The notes below the pieces were generated by a model. The model saw nothing but the letters and a program-made list of their open reading frames with translations. It made no database searches and had not been told where the DNA came from. A DNA stretch of 64,000 bases, taken from contig CANHPN010000006.1 in assembly GCA_947462535.1 (NCBI GenBank), forward strand, positions 1-64,000. The letters are read 5' to 3'. Of this stretch, positions 44,030 through 54,314 are shown in pieces (position 1 is the stretch's first letter; each line of letters opens with the position of its first letter). The DNA comes from Akkermansiaceae bacterium (lineage in GTDB: Bacteria; Verrucomicrobiota; Verrucomicrobiia; Verrucomicrobiales; Akkermansiaceae). Made by a program: the position numbers and the translations under genes.

Positions 44030-46021
44030 CTAACTTTTTCTCGCAAAAACCAATCCGGTGCGCGAAGGGCTGTATATTTTCATCACGCCGTCTTCCTCCA
44101 CAGGATAGTCGAACGCGTGATCCACCCGGCCGTGGCCGCCGGTTCCGATCCGGTCGGTATCCAGCACCAGCTCGCGGGTTTCGAAACCCGGCGCGTGGAC
44201 CGGGTAACCGAACAGCGAGTTTCCGACTGAAAAATTGAAAACGAAAATCAAATTCGCCCGCTCGGCGACGAGGATCTTCTGTCCTTGATCGAGATACAGC
44301 AACTGCGCGGGCGGCGTGGCGAGCAGCCCGGAGTTTTTCGAGAAATCCATCAGCTGCCGGTCGAACTCCGCGAGCCAGCCGTATTTCAAATCCGGATTAT
44401 CAACAAGCGACCATTGGCGGCGGCAATAGTGATAGGACCAGCCGTTTCCCTCGCGCGGGAAATCCAGCCACTCGGGATGGCCGAACTCGTTGCCCATGAA
44501 ATTGAGCCAACCCTCGCCGCCTAACACCAGCGTGACGAGGCGGATGAGCTTGTGCAGCGCGATCCCGCGCTCGATCACCGGATGCGGATCGTCCTTGCCC
44601 ATGTGCCAATACATCTCCTTGTCCATCAGCCAGAACGCGAGCGTCTTGTCGCCGACGAGCGCCTGGTCGTGGCTCTCCGCGTAGGCGATGGTGGCCTCGC
44701 CATAACGGCGGTTCGCCAGAATCCCCCACAGCTCGCCGATGTCCCAGTCCTCGTCGCGGCTGTGCTTGAGGAGCTTGATCCAGTAGTCCGGGATGCCCAT
44801 GGCGAGGCGGTAGGAAAACCCGAGCCCGCCGTCCGCGATCGGCCGGCAGAGGCCGGGCATGCCGGACATGTCCTCGGCAATGGCAATGGCTCCGGGCTTG
44901 ATGTCCTGGATGAGTTTGGAGGCGAGTTTCAGATAAAGGATCGCCATGTCATCGGCGTCGCCGCCGAAGTAGTCGTCGTAATTTCCGAAGGACTTGTTCC
45001 CGCGGGAATGATAGAGCATCGACGTCACACCATCGAAGCGGAAGCCGTCGAAGCGGAACTCTTCCAGCCAGTAGCGGACGTTTGATAGAAGGAACTGCCG
45101 CACTTCCGGGCGGCCGTAGTCGAAGCATTTCGAGTCCCAGCCGGGATGGTCGCCGAGCGGGCCGTCGTGGAAATACTGGTGGCCGGAGCCATCGAAGTTG
45201 TTGAGTCCCTCGGCGATGTTTTTCACCGCGTGCGAGTGGACGACATCGAGCAAAACGGCCAGTCCGAGGCCGTGGGCGGTGTCGATGAGGTATTTCAAAT
45301 CCTCCGGCGTGCCGAAGCGCGAGCACGGCGCGAAGAACGAGGAGACGTGATAGCCGAACGAGCCGTAATAAGGATGCTCCTGCACCGCCATCAGCTGCAC
45401 CGTGTTATAACCGGCCTTGGCGACGCGTGGCAAAATCGAATCCGCGAACTCGCGGTAGGTGTGGACGCGCAGCTCCTCGCCGGCCATGCCGACATGGGAT
45501 TCATAAATCAGCGGCGCTTTGATAGACGCCGGATCGAACTCGTGTTTCCAGACGTATGGCTGCGGCGTGTTCCAGATTTGCCCGCAGTAATCATGGGTCG
45601 TCGGATCCTGCACCGCGCGGCGGATGCACGCCGGGATCCGGTCGCGCCGCGAGCCGTCGGCACCGACGATGTGGAGCTTCACCTTCTGCCCGTGGGCGAG
45701 CGCGTCCGCCGGCAGGTCGAGCGACCAGACGCCGCTGTCCGAGGAAGCGAGCGGATGGGACTCGCGGTCCCAGTGGTTGAAATCGCCCAGCAGAGAAACC
45801 GCCTGCGCAGCCGGTGCCCACTCGTGGACCTTCCATTGGTTAGTCGACGGGTGGAAATGGATACCGACGTATTTGTGACCGGTGGCGTAGGCGGCGAGCG
45901 TCTTCGAGCCCTGCTCGATTTCCGCAAGCGCCTCCGCGAACTGTTTCATCCGCCGCTCGATGGCACCTTGGTGGGGTTCGAGCCACGGATCGTCTTGAAC
46001 AAGCTTCGGTTTCTCCGTCAT
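44030..46021 (-). CDS. glgB: 1,4-alpha-glucan branching enzyme, eukaryote-type (GH13_8)
   Basis: 663 residues. N-terminal CBM48 domain (HEWAPAAQAVSLLGDFNHWD), then the GH13 barrel: VVHSHAVKN, GFRFDGVTSMLYHSRG with the nucleophile Asp, AIAEDMSGMPG with the acid Glu, and YAESHDQALVGDKT. These phrases and GNEFGHPEWLDFP match GBE1-type enzymes of eukaryotes (GH13_8) rather than the usual bacterial GlgB (GH13_9), whose Asn-Asp motif block differs. It introduces alpha-1,6 branches into glycogen. No glgA or glgC nearby. ATG at 46021 chosen over upstream in-frame ATGs because the sequence before it is not protein-like. Confidence 0.93.
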   Translation of the reverse strand: MTEKPKLVQDDPWLEPHQGAIERRMKQFAEALAEIEQGSKTLAAYATGHKYVGIHFHPSTNQWKVHEWAPAAQAVSLLGDFNHWDRESHPLASSDSGVWSLDLPADALAHGQKVKLHIVGADGSRRDRIPACIRRAVQDPTTHDYCGQIWNTPQPYVWKHEFDPASIKAPLIYESHVGMAGEELRVHTYREFADSILPRVAKAGYNTVQLMAVQEHPYYGSFGYHVSSFFAPCSRFGTPEDLKYLIDTAHGLGLAVLLDVVHSHAVKNIAEGLNNFDGSGHQYFHDGPLGDHPGWDSKCFDYGRPEVRQFLLSNVRYWLEEFRFDGFRFDGVTSMLYHSRGNKSFGNYDDYFGGDADDMAILYLKLASKLIQDIKPGAIAIAEDMSGMPGLCRPIADGGLGFSYRLAMGIPDYWIKLLKHSRDEDWDIGELWGILANRRYGEATIAYAESHDQALVGDKTLAFWLMDKEMYWHMGKDDPHPVIERGIALHKLIRLVTLVLGGEGWLNFMGNEFGHPEWLDFPREGNGWSYHYCRRQWSLVDNPDLKYGWLAEFDRQLMDFSKNSGLLATPPAQLLYLDQGQKILVAERANLIFVFNFSVGNSLFGYPVHAPGFETRELVLDTDRIGTGGHGRVDHAFDYPVEEDGVMKIYSPSRTGLVFARKS

Positions 46022-46159
46022 CGCTCCGGAACATGAAGGGTTTCGCTTGCAGGGAAAAGCCAAATTCCGCAAGGAATCCGTCGCTCCCACCAAGTGCTTG
46101 ATTCCCGCTCCCATCGCGGGAATCATCCCACCTCGCGGCTACCGCTGACGCAACCTCCC

Positions 46160-46786
46160 ATGAATTCTCCCAAGACCACCCCGCACAAGGACGACATCGC
46201 CGAACTCGAACCCTTCGCCGGACTCGAGATGATGCACGTCTTCGTGGTCACCAGCGAGCGCCAGGCCGGACTCGCCCTGGAGGAACTCATGCAGGCACGG
46301 ACCGTCGGCTTCGACACCGAGTCGAAGCCGACTTTCCTCAAAGGCCAAAAATCCGAAGGCCCGCACGTCCTGCAATTCGCCACCACCGAGAAAGCCTTCA
46401 TCTTCCAATCCCATTTCACCGAGAGCCACCCGGCGATCATCGAGTTGCTGAAATCGACCAAGCTCACCAAGATCGGCTTCGGCCTCGGCGGCGACCTCGA
46501 CCAGATTTCAAACCGCTTCGGCCTCCGTCCCGGCGCCATCGTGGACCTCGACCGCTCGTTCAAACTGCTTGGCTACCGGAACTCTGTCGGCGCAAAGTCC
46601 GCAGTCGCCATGCTTTTCAACCGTAAGCTCTCGAAGTCCAAATCCGTCACTACCTCGAACTGGGCGGCCCGCGAGCTGACCGAGCGCCAGCTCCTCTACG
46701 CCGCCAACGACGCCTACGCGGCGATCCGCGTCTATCATGCGCTCCAGGCCGGAAACGCGGGCGGACCTATCAGCCAGGCTCCTTGA
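46160..46786 (+). CDS. RNase D-like 3'-5' exonuclease domain protein
   Basis: 208 residues. DnaQ-like DEDD fold: motif I VGFDTESKP, motif II region KIGFGLGGDLDQI, motif III NWAARELTERQLLYAANDAYAAIRVY with the Tyr/Asp pair of the DEDDy type. Only the exonuclease domain is present, without HRDC. WRN-exo-like or RNase D-like processing of RNA or DNA ends is possible. Divergent from the branching enzyme; the 3' end overlaps the convergent PAC2 gene by 17 bp. Confidence 0.88.
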   Translation: MNSPKTTPHKDDIAELEPFAGLEMMHVFVVTSERQAGLALEELMQARTVGFDTESKPTFLKGQKSEGPHVLQFATTEKAFIFQSHFTESHPAIIELLKSTKLTKIGFGLGGDLDQISNRFGLRPGAIVDLDRSFKLLGYRNSVGAKSAVAMLFNRKLSKSKSVTTSNWAARELTERQLLYAANDAYAAIRVYHALQAGNAGGPISQAP

Positions 46787-47702
46787 ACAAGTCGAGGAAG
46801 CGGTCCTCGTATTCATGGAAAACATTGAGCCGGTCGAGCTCTTGCTTCAGTTCATAAGCCCGGGAACGATCTTCGCGGGCTGCCTCAAACAGCTCGGCGA
46901 CATGTTGCTTGTCACGACCGCTCAGATGCGGCGCGGCCTTCTCCGGCTCCGCTTCATCAGCCTCCTCGGCCGGTGCTTCCGGGGCTCCGACAGAACTTTC
47001 TAGGCGATGGAGAAATTCCTCAAGCCCCTTCTCCACCTGACGGGACTGCACCTGCAGCTCCTTGAAGTCGATGGAGATTTCCGACATCGCGCTGAAGGCT
47101 TTCAGCACCGCGAGCGAGGCCTTGGGAAATGGAAATTGCGAGAAAACGCTCGGCATCTCACCGAGCAAACAGCCGCCGCGCATCCCGTTGTCGGCGGCGA
47201 TTCCTAACAGCACTCCGTTCAGCCCGCTGATTTGCCCCTCCTCCATCACTTTCATGTCGAGCCGCTTGAAATCCGCCAGAGTCCGCGAATCGATGGCGGC
47301 CCCGAAAACGTGTGACTCGTGCTCGGGACGCATCTGCGTGGCAATCGCCGCGAAGGTGAAAACCCGCTCCACCCCGAGCTGGCGCGCGTGCCCGATGAGC
47401 TGCGAACAAAACGCCCCGCCCTTCGACGGCGGCTGTGCCTCGCCGATGAAGACAATGAGGTCGTGCTTCTTGTTCGGGTCGTTCCAAAGAAACAACCGGC
47501 TGCGCGGCAGGCGTCCGGTGTGGATCAACCCGCCCCTCACTTCGACGCGCTCCAGATCGAAAAACTCGCGCGCGGGAAACTCCGCCAGCAAGTGCATGCC
47601 TAGCTTCGCCATCATGTAATATCCCGCGCTGATCGCCACCGCGCCCATTCCGGGCCAAGCGGCGATGAGCCACGGGTCGTTGAGATGTTGCTCCGTTTCC
47701 AT
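46770..47702 (-). CDS. PAC2 (proteasome assembly chaperone) family protein
   Basis: 310 residues. PAC2 fold at about 1-220: DPWLIAAWPGMGAVAISAGYYM, DLERVEVRGGLI, LIVFIGEAQPPSKGGAFCSQ, FTFAAIATQM, GLNGVLLGIAADNGMRGGCLLGEMP. The C-terminal 90 residues are acidic (APEAPAEEADEAEPEK) and helical. In archaea and eukaryotes PAC2 proteins help proteasome assembly; bacterial members have no settled role. Starts 12 bp after the baeRF-like gene, forming a two-gene operon. Confidence 0.9.
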   Translation of the reverse strand: METEQHLNDPWLIAAWPGMGAVAISAGYYMMAKLGMHLLAEFPAREFFDLERVEVRGGLIHTGRLPRSRLFLWNDPNKKHDLIVFIGEAQPPSKGGAFCSQLIGHARQLGVERVFTFAAIATQMRPEHESHVFGAAIDSRTLADFKRLDMKVMEEGQISGLNGVLLGIAADNGMRGGCLLGEMPSVFSQFPFPKASLAVLKAFSAMSEISIDFKELQVQSRQVEKGLEEFLHRLESSVGAPEAPAEEADEAEPEKAAPHLSGRDKQHVAELFEAAREDRSRAYELKQELDRLNVFHEYEDRFLDLFKEPG

Positions 47703-47714
47703 GGCGATTTTTCG

Positions 47715-48182
47715 TTAGGCCACGCTTTCGTGAAGAAAGCGTTTCTCCAAGTCCACGAGGGGGATTTTCGTCAGGTCGCCCGCCACCACCCCGCCCAAAG
47801 CATCGTGCGCCGCGGTCGGCAAGGCTTTCAGCAAAGCCGGCATGATTTCCTGCGGGATGACCAACCGCCACGTCGGGTAGCCCGCGCAGGCCACGATCTC
47901 GCCGATCTTCGCGGCCACGCGCTCCAGCGCCTGGGTTTCAAGCTCAGCTTCCAAGTGGTGCTCCTCGCCATACGACATCCCCGCAAGACGATCGACAGCC
48001 CCGCCTTGGGGAAACCGGCCGGCGCTGTCCGTGACCGCCTGGTGGATCGACTGCGGCCTCATTTCCAACGTGCTCCCGGGCTCCTCGAGCAGGTGCGCCT
48101 CCTCTAGCGGATCATCGCCCGCCGGTTTGAACTTCACGGGCCTGACCCGTCCGAGATTGGCGATGACGATGAGCTTTTCCAT
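47715..48182 (-). CDS. Host-attachment / baeRF-type (eRF1-like) protein
   Basis: 155 residues. Pattern of the family annotated as host attachment protein: an N-terminal strand MEKLIVIANLGRVRPVKFKP, a basic/acidic middle, and the C-terminal YPTWRLVIPQEIMPALLKALP, then GGVVAGDLTKIPLVDLEKRF, which is the end of the Rossmann-like eRF1 domain 2/3 relatives (baeRF). Proposed in the literature as translation-factor relatives; the host-attachment name is historical. Operon with PAC2. Confidence 0.75.
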   Translation of the reverse strand: MEKLIVIANLGRVRPVKFKPAGDDPLEEAHLLEEPGSTLEMRPQSIHQAVTDSAGRFPQGGAVDRLAGMSYGEEHHLEAELETQALERVAAKIGEIVACAGYPTWRLVIPQEIMPALLKALPTAAHDALGGVVAGDLTKIPLVDLEKRFLHESVA

Positions 48183-48306
48183 AACAATAGAGGGTTAATT
48201 TGCACCTACAGTATGGACTCGTACCAGAGTATCCGCAAGACAGAAATGGAACGCGCAACATCAGCCTCGTCGGCCGCAAAATCCGCGCTTAGTTTCGCCC
48301 GCCTTC

Positions 48307-49197
48307 ATGACCGATCTCCTTCAAAAAGCCGTCGCCAAGCGCGCCCGAATCCTCACCCCGGAAACCAACGCCGTCCGCCTCATCGATGGCGGCGGCGATG
48401 GCTTGCCCGGACTGATCCTGGAAACCTACGCCGGCCGCTGGCTGGTCTCCACCACCGGTGCCCGCCTCGCGCCGCAAATCCGCGAATGGATCCGCGACCA
48501 GGGCGTTTCCTGTTATTGGAAGCGGCTCGACCAGCACCAGAAAGAGTCGCCGTCGCACCTCGTCGGCCCGGAAGTCACCGAGCCGTTTCTCATCCTCGAA
48601 AACGGCGTCGCCTCCGAGATCTCGTTCCAGTCCGGCTACTCGCAGGGCATCTTCCTCGACCAGCGCCACAACCGCGCCGAAGTCCGCCGCCTGATGGCAC
48701 CCGGCCTGCGCCTGCTCAACACCTTCGCCTACACCGGTGCCTTCTCCGTAACCGCCGCCATGGCCGGCGCAGAGACCACCACGCTCGACCTATCACAACC
48801 CTACCTCGACTGGGCGAAGCGTAATCTCTCACACAACCAACTCGACCCCGCCGCCCACCACTTCTGCAAGGGCGACACCTTCCACTGGCTCCGCCGCTTC
48901 GCCAAACAAGGCCGTACCTTCGACGGCATCGTGCTTGACCCGCCGACCTTCTCGCGCGACGAAAAAGGCAAGGTTTTCCGCGTCGAGGAAAATTTCGGCG
49001 AGCTCGCCGCTCTCGCTGCCGACATCCTAACACCCGGCGGCTGGCTGCTCTGCTCGACCAACTGCCGCAACCTCGGCCTCAACGAATTCCAGAAACAACT
49101 CCGCAACGCCACCCACCGCCCGCTGAGCGCACGCCACTCGCCCATGCCAGAGGATTTCACCGACGAGCCCTATCTGAAATCCGTCTGGCTGAAATGA
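48307..49197 (+). CDS. RlmI-like class I SAM-dependent rRNA methyltransferase
   Basis: 296 residues. Carries the RlmI/RlmK-type fold: an N-terminal strand domain (TNAVRLIDGGGDGLPGLILE, resembling the GLPGL motif of RlmI), LENGVASEISFQSGYSQGIF then DQRHNR, SAM motif LLNTFAYTGAFSVTAAMAG, DLSQPYLDWAKRN, VLDPPTFSRDEKG and PGGWLLCSTN. RlmI methylates C1962 of 23S rRNA at C5; relatives vary, so the base is not assigned. The PUA domain of RlmI is missing. Divergent from the PAC2 operon. Confidence 0.88.
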   Translation: MTDLLQKAVAKRARILTPETNAVRLIDGGGDGLPGLILETYAGRWLVSTTGARLAPQIREWIRDQGVSCYWKRLDQHQKESPSHLVGPEVTEPFLILENGVASEISFQSGYSQGIFLDQRHNRAEVRRLMAPGLRLLNTFAYTGAFSVTAAMAGAETTTLDLSQPYLDWAKRNLSHNQLDPAAHHFCKGDTFHWLRRFAKQGRTFDGIVLDPPTFSRDEKGKVFRVEENFGELAALAADILTPGGWLLCSTNCRNLGLNEFQKQLRNATHRPLSARHSPMPEDFTDEPYLKSVWLK

Positions 49198-49441
49198 TGC
49201 AGCCGCATCGACGCCACGCGCGCCGCCGCGCCATTCTCCGGCCATGCGGGAACCCTCCCCGGCGCAGATCGACACCTTCATCTCGAAACGGTCGAACTCC
49301 GGCGGCCAATACGAGGCCTTCCCCACGCCGCTCGGTTATTTCGAGCGCCTCGTCCGCACGGCCAATGTGAATCGAGAGAGAGTGCGCTATCGGCGCGATA
49401 CTTCGCTACTCATTGGCTCGCGACAGAAATGTCGCGACTCC
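49198..49441. other. Gap between convergent methyltransferase and aspS genes
   Basis: 244 bp. No gene or tRNA supported. A short open frame near 49244 has no recognised protein content. No clear terminator hairpin with a T tract. Confidence 0.3.
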
Positions 49442-51241
<1,800 letters not shown>

Positions 51242-51266
51242 GGGAGAAAATTTTAAGATTGGAAGT

Positions 51267-52562
51267 TCAAGCCAGCAACGGCCCGTCGGGTTGGAGGAGG
51301 CGGTCGGTTAGCCAGTCGATGGCGGTCTCGGCGGTGCCGGATTCCTCGGTGCGGCTGGCGAGGATCTTGAGCTTGAGCGCGGGATACTCGGTGCCGACGA
51401 CGAGGGCGAAGCGCGCGCCGCATTTCTCCGCGCTCTGGAACTGCTTGGCGACCTTGGGATTTCCCATCGGCAGATCTGCGGAGATGCCGACGCGACGGAG
51501 GCTGGTGACGAGCTGGAGCGACTCAGCACGCTTCGTTTCGTCCGCGACGACGACGTAGATGTCGCAGGCGGCGGCGTTGCGCTGGAGCCAGACCTCCATC
51601 TGCATCGCGGTGTGGGTCGTCTCCTCGATGAGGTTGCGGATGACATAGTCGCCCATCGCGAATCCAGTGGCGGGCATGTCCACGGCACCGTCGGAGATGG
51701 TGGAAATGAGCGTGTCGTAGCGGCCGCCGCCAGCGACGGCGCGCATCGATTTCTTGGCGTCGAACACTTCGAAAACCACGCCGGTATAATAAGCGAGGCC
51801 ACGGACGATGGAGAGATCCAGCTCGATGAAACCGGCGAAGCCGCGGGCGGCGAGGTCCTCGCGGATCGCGAGGTAGGCGGCGGAGGCGTTTGCGGGATCG
51901 GCGATGAAGGCGCGGACGCCGTCGGGCGTCAGGGAGAACGCAGCGAGCTTTTGCTCGAGCACTTCGGGCTTCTCGCGCTCGATCTTGTCGATGATGCCGA
52001 GGAAATCCGGGATGTTTCCCTCCGGGATTCCGTTAGCGGCGGCAAAGTCGATCCACGCCATCCGGTCGGAGACGCGGACGACGAAGTCACCGGCGACGAA
52101 GCCGAAGGAGAGCATCGTCTCGATCGCCAGGGAAATGAGTTCCGCATCGGCGGCGGGTCCGCCTTCGCCGAGTATGTCCACGTTGAACTGATAGAACTCG
52201 CGTCCCCTGCCCTTCTGCGGTTTTTCGTAGCGGAAACACTGGCCGATTTCGAACCACTTGAGCGGCTTCGGGAAATCCCGCTGGTGCTGGGCGACGATCC
52301 GCGCCAGCGAGGCGGTGACTTCCGGGCGCAGCGTGACATCGCGGCCGCCCTGGTCCTCGAAGCGGAAAAGCTGCGAGGAAAGCTCGCCGCCGGACTTTTT
52401 CAGATAGAGGCCTGTGTCCTCCAGAACGGGGGTTTCGTATTCGACATAGCCGCAGCGGCGGGCCACGCCGCGCCAGGTTTCGAACAAATAGTTGCGGACC
52501 GCGCATTCACGGGGAGTGAAGTCGCGGAATCCTGGAAGTGCTTGGAAAGTAGGTCCTGCCAT
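51267..52562 (-). CDS. hisS: Histidyl-tRNA synthetase
   Basis: 431 residues. Class II synthetase: LPGFRDFTPRE, motif 1 region YVEYETPVLE, motif 2 FRYEKPQKGRGREFYQFNVDI, the histidine-specific SIVRGLAYYTGVVFEV, and motif 3 AGGGRYDTLI with ATGFAMG. C-terminal anticodon-binding domain from about 330 (DIYVVVADETKRAES). ATG at 52562 (AGPTFQALPGFRDF) preferred over one seven codons upstream. His-specific residues argue against a HisZ paralogue. Confidence 0.97.
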   Translation of the reverse strand: MAGPTFQALPGFRDFTPRECAVRNYLFETWRGVARRCGYVEYETPVLEDTGLYLKKSGGELSSQLFRFEDQGGRDVTLRPEVTASLARIVAQHQRDFPKPLKWFEIGQCFRYEKPQKGRGREFYQFNVDILGEGGPAADAELISLAIETMLSFGFVAGDFVVRVSDRMAWIDFAAANGIPEGNIPDFLGIIDKIEREKPEVLEQKLAAFSLTPDGVRAFIADPANASAAYLAIREDLAARGFAGFIELDLSIVRGLAYYTGVVFEVFDAKKSMRAVAGGGRYDTLISTISDGAVDMPATGFAMGDYVIRNLIEETTHTAMQMEVWLQRNAAACDIYVVVADETKRAESLQLVTSLRRVGISADLPMGNPKVAKQFQSAEKCGARFALVVGTEYPALKLKILASRTEESGTAETAIDWLTDRLLQPDGPLLA

Positions 52563-52654
52563 GGGCGGGCGGCGAGGATGCACGCCGTTTCCAGCATTTC
52601 AAGGCGGGATTGCAGCGACGCTTCACAGCGGTCAGGCTCGCGAGGGAATCTTGC

Positions 52655-54178
52655 TTATTCCCACTCAATGCTGGCCGGCGGCTTGGTGGAGACGTCGTAG
52701 AGCACGCGGTTGATGCCCTTCACCTCGTTGAGAATGCGGTGGCTGGTCTCGCGGAGGATGATCGGCGGGAGCTCGACCCAGTCGGCGGTCATCGCGTCCT
52801 CGGAAACAACGGCGCGGAGGGTGATCGCCCACTCGTAGCTGCGCTCGTCGCCTTTGACACCGACGGTTTTCACCGGGATGAGCCCGGCGTAGGCCTGCCA
52901 GACCTTGTCATACCAGCCGTGCTCTTTGAGTTTTCCGATGAAGATGGCGTCGCACTCGCGGATGATGTGGAGCCGGTCCTCGGTGACCACACCGGGGCAG
53001 CGGACCGCTAGGCCAGGGCCGGGGAACGGGTGGCGCTGGAGGATGTCATGGGCGATGCCTAACGAAGCGCCGAGTTCGCGGACTTCGTCCTTGAAGAGCT
53101 CGGCCAGGGGTTCGAGGACCTTGCCTTGGGCCTGAAGCTCGAGGATGCGGTCCACGCGGTTGTGGTGAGTTTTGATCTTCGAGGCTTTCGATTTCGCGTT
53201 GGACGCGCTTTCGATGACGTCCGGATAGAGTGTGCCCTGCGCGAGCATCTCGGCATCGCCGACGGAATCCCAGAAGACATCGATGAAAAGATTGCCGATG
53301 ATCACACGCTTTTTCTCGGGGTCGTCCACGCCCTCGAGCGCCTTGAGGAACCGCTCCGCGCAATCGACCGTTTCGATTGGCACGCCCATGCGGTGGAAAT
53401 TGTTGCGGACTTCCTCTCCCTCGTTTTTGCGCATCAGTCCGTGATCGACGAAGATCGCCCTGACATTCGCGCCGGCTTCGTGAAGCAGGACGGCGAGCAC
53501 GGTGCTGTCCACGCCGCCGGAGACCCCGCAGACGATTTGCTTGTTGCCGATTTTCTCGCGGATGCCGTCGATGATCTCGCGCTTGAAGTCGTCGATCCGG
53601 AACGGAAGCAGGTGGCTGGCGTTGAGCAGGAAATTGTGGAGGATGCGCAGGCCCTCGTGGCTGTGCGTGACTTCCGGGTGGAACTGGATTCCGAAGAATT
53701 TGTCGTTCCATTGCAGCGAGACCGGCGTGCCGTGCTGATTCTTGGCGATGATCTTCGCGCCTTCCGGCAGGATTTTCACCGTGTCCGAGTGGCTCATCCA
53801 GACTTGCGATGAAGCGGAGACGCCTTCGTAAAGGCCCGCGCACTCGGCGGGGAACAAATTGGCCGGGCCGTATTCGCGGCGGTTGCTGGCTTCCACGCTG
53901 CCGCCGAATTTGATGTTCAACAACTGCATCCCGTAACAGACGCCAAGGACCGGCACGCCGAAGGCTTTGAGCGCTTCGAAATCCAGGTCCGGAGCGTCCG
54001 CCTCGCTGGTGCTCTTCGGACCGCCGGATAGAATGATGGCTCCGGGTTTGCCGATGTCAGGAAAATCCTCGATGGCGTAGAGCTTGGCGAAATAGCCGAG
54101 CTCGCGGACTCGGCGGACGATGAGCTGGGTGTATTGCGAGCCGAAATCGAGGACGGCGACGTGGTTGGTATCGTGCAT
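52655..54178 (-). CDS. guaA: GMP synthase (glutamine-hydrolysing)
   Basis: 507 residues. Glutamine amidotransferase domain with GVCYGMQLL (catalytic Cys) and FGIQFHPEVTHS (His-x-Glu), then the PP-loop GVSGGVDSTVLAVLL and the C-terminal dimerisation part ending in PPASIEWE. Makes GMP from XMP. Downstream of guaB, as is common, but separated by a 136-bp gap that contains a strong inverted repeat. Confidence 0.98.
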   Translation of the reverse strand: MHDTNHVAVLDFGSQYTQLIVRRVRELGYFAKLYAIEDFPDIGKPGAIILSGGPKSTSEADAPDLDFEALKAFGVPVLGVCYGMQLLNIKFGGSVEASNRREYGPANLFPAECAGLYEGVSASSQVWMSHSDTVKILPEGAKIIAKNQHGTPVSLQWNDKFFGIQFHPEVTHSHEGLRILHNFLLNASHLLPFRIDDFKREIIDGIREKIGNKQIVCGVSGGVDSTVLAVLLHEAGANVRAIFVDHGLMRKNEGEEVRNNFHRMGVPIETVDCAERFLKALEGVDDPEKKRVIIGNLFIDVFWDSVGDAEMLAQGTLYPDVIESASNAKSKASKIKTHHNRVDRILELQAQGKVLEPLAELFKDEVRELGASLGIAHDILQRHPFPGPGLAVRCPGVVTEDRLHIIRECDAIFIGKLKEHGWYDKVWQAYAGLIPVKTVGVKGDERSYEWAITLRAVVSEDAMTADWVELPPIILRETSHRILNEVKGINRVLYDVSTKPPASIEWE

Positions 54179-54200
54179 TTTTTAAATAGGGAAAGAGTTT

Positions 54201-54307
54201 ACCGAAAAGACGCGGAGGTCGCAAGGGGACGCAGAGGTGTAGATGATTCTATCCAACTCAAAATCTTCTCTGCGTTCCTTTGCGACCTTTGCGCCTCTGC
54301 GGTGAAA
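54201..54307. repeat. Inverted-repeat element between guaB and guaA
   Basis: Two imperfect inverted arms (54201-54237 and 54268-54307) share AGGTCGCAAG..GACGCAGAG and its complement CTCTGCGTTC..TTGCGACCT with a 30-bp spacer. Wording such as TTGCGACCTTTGCGCCTCTGCGGT is one I recall as a dispersed repeat of environmental genomes. In the guaB-guaA message it would form a large hairpin. Confidence 0.75.
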
Positions 54308-54314
54308 ATTCATC

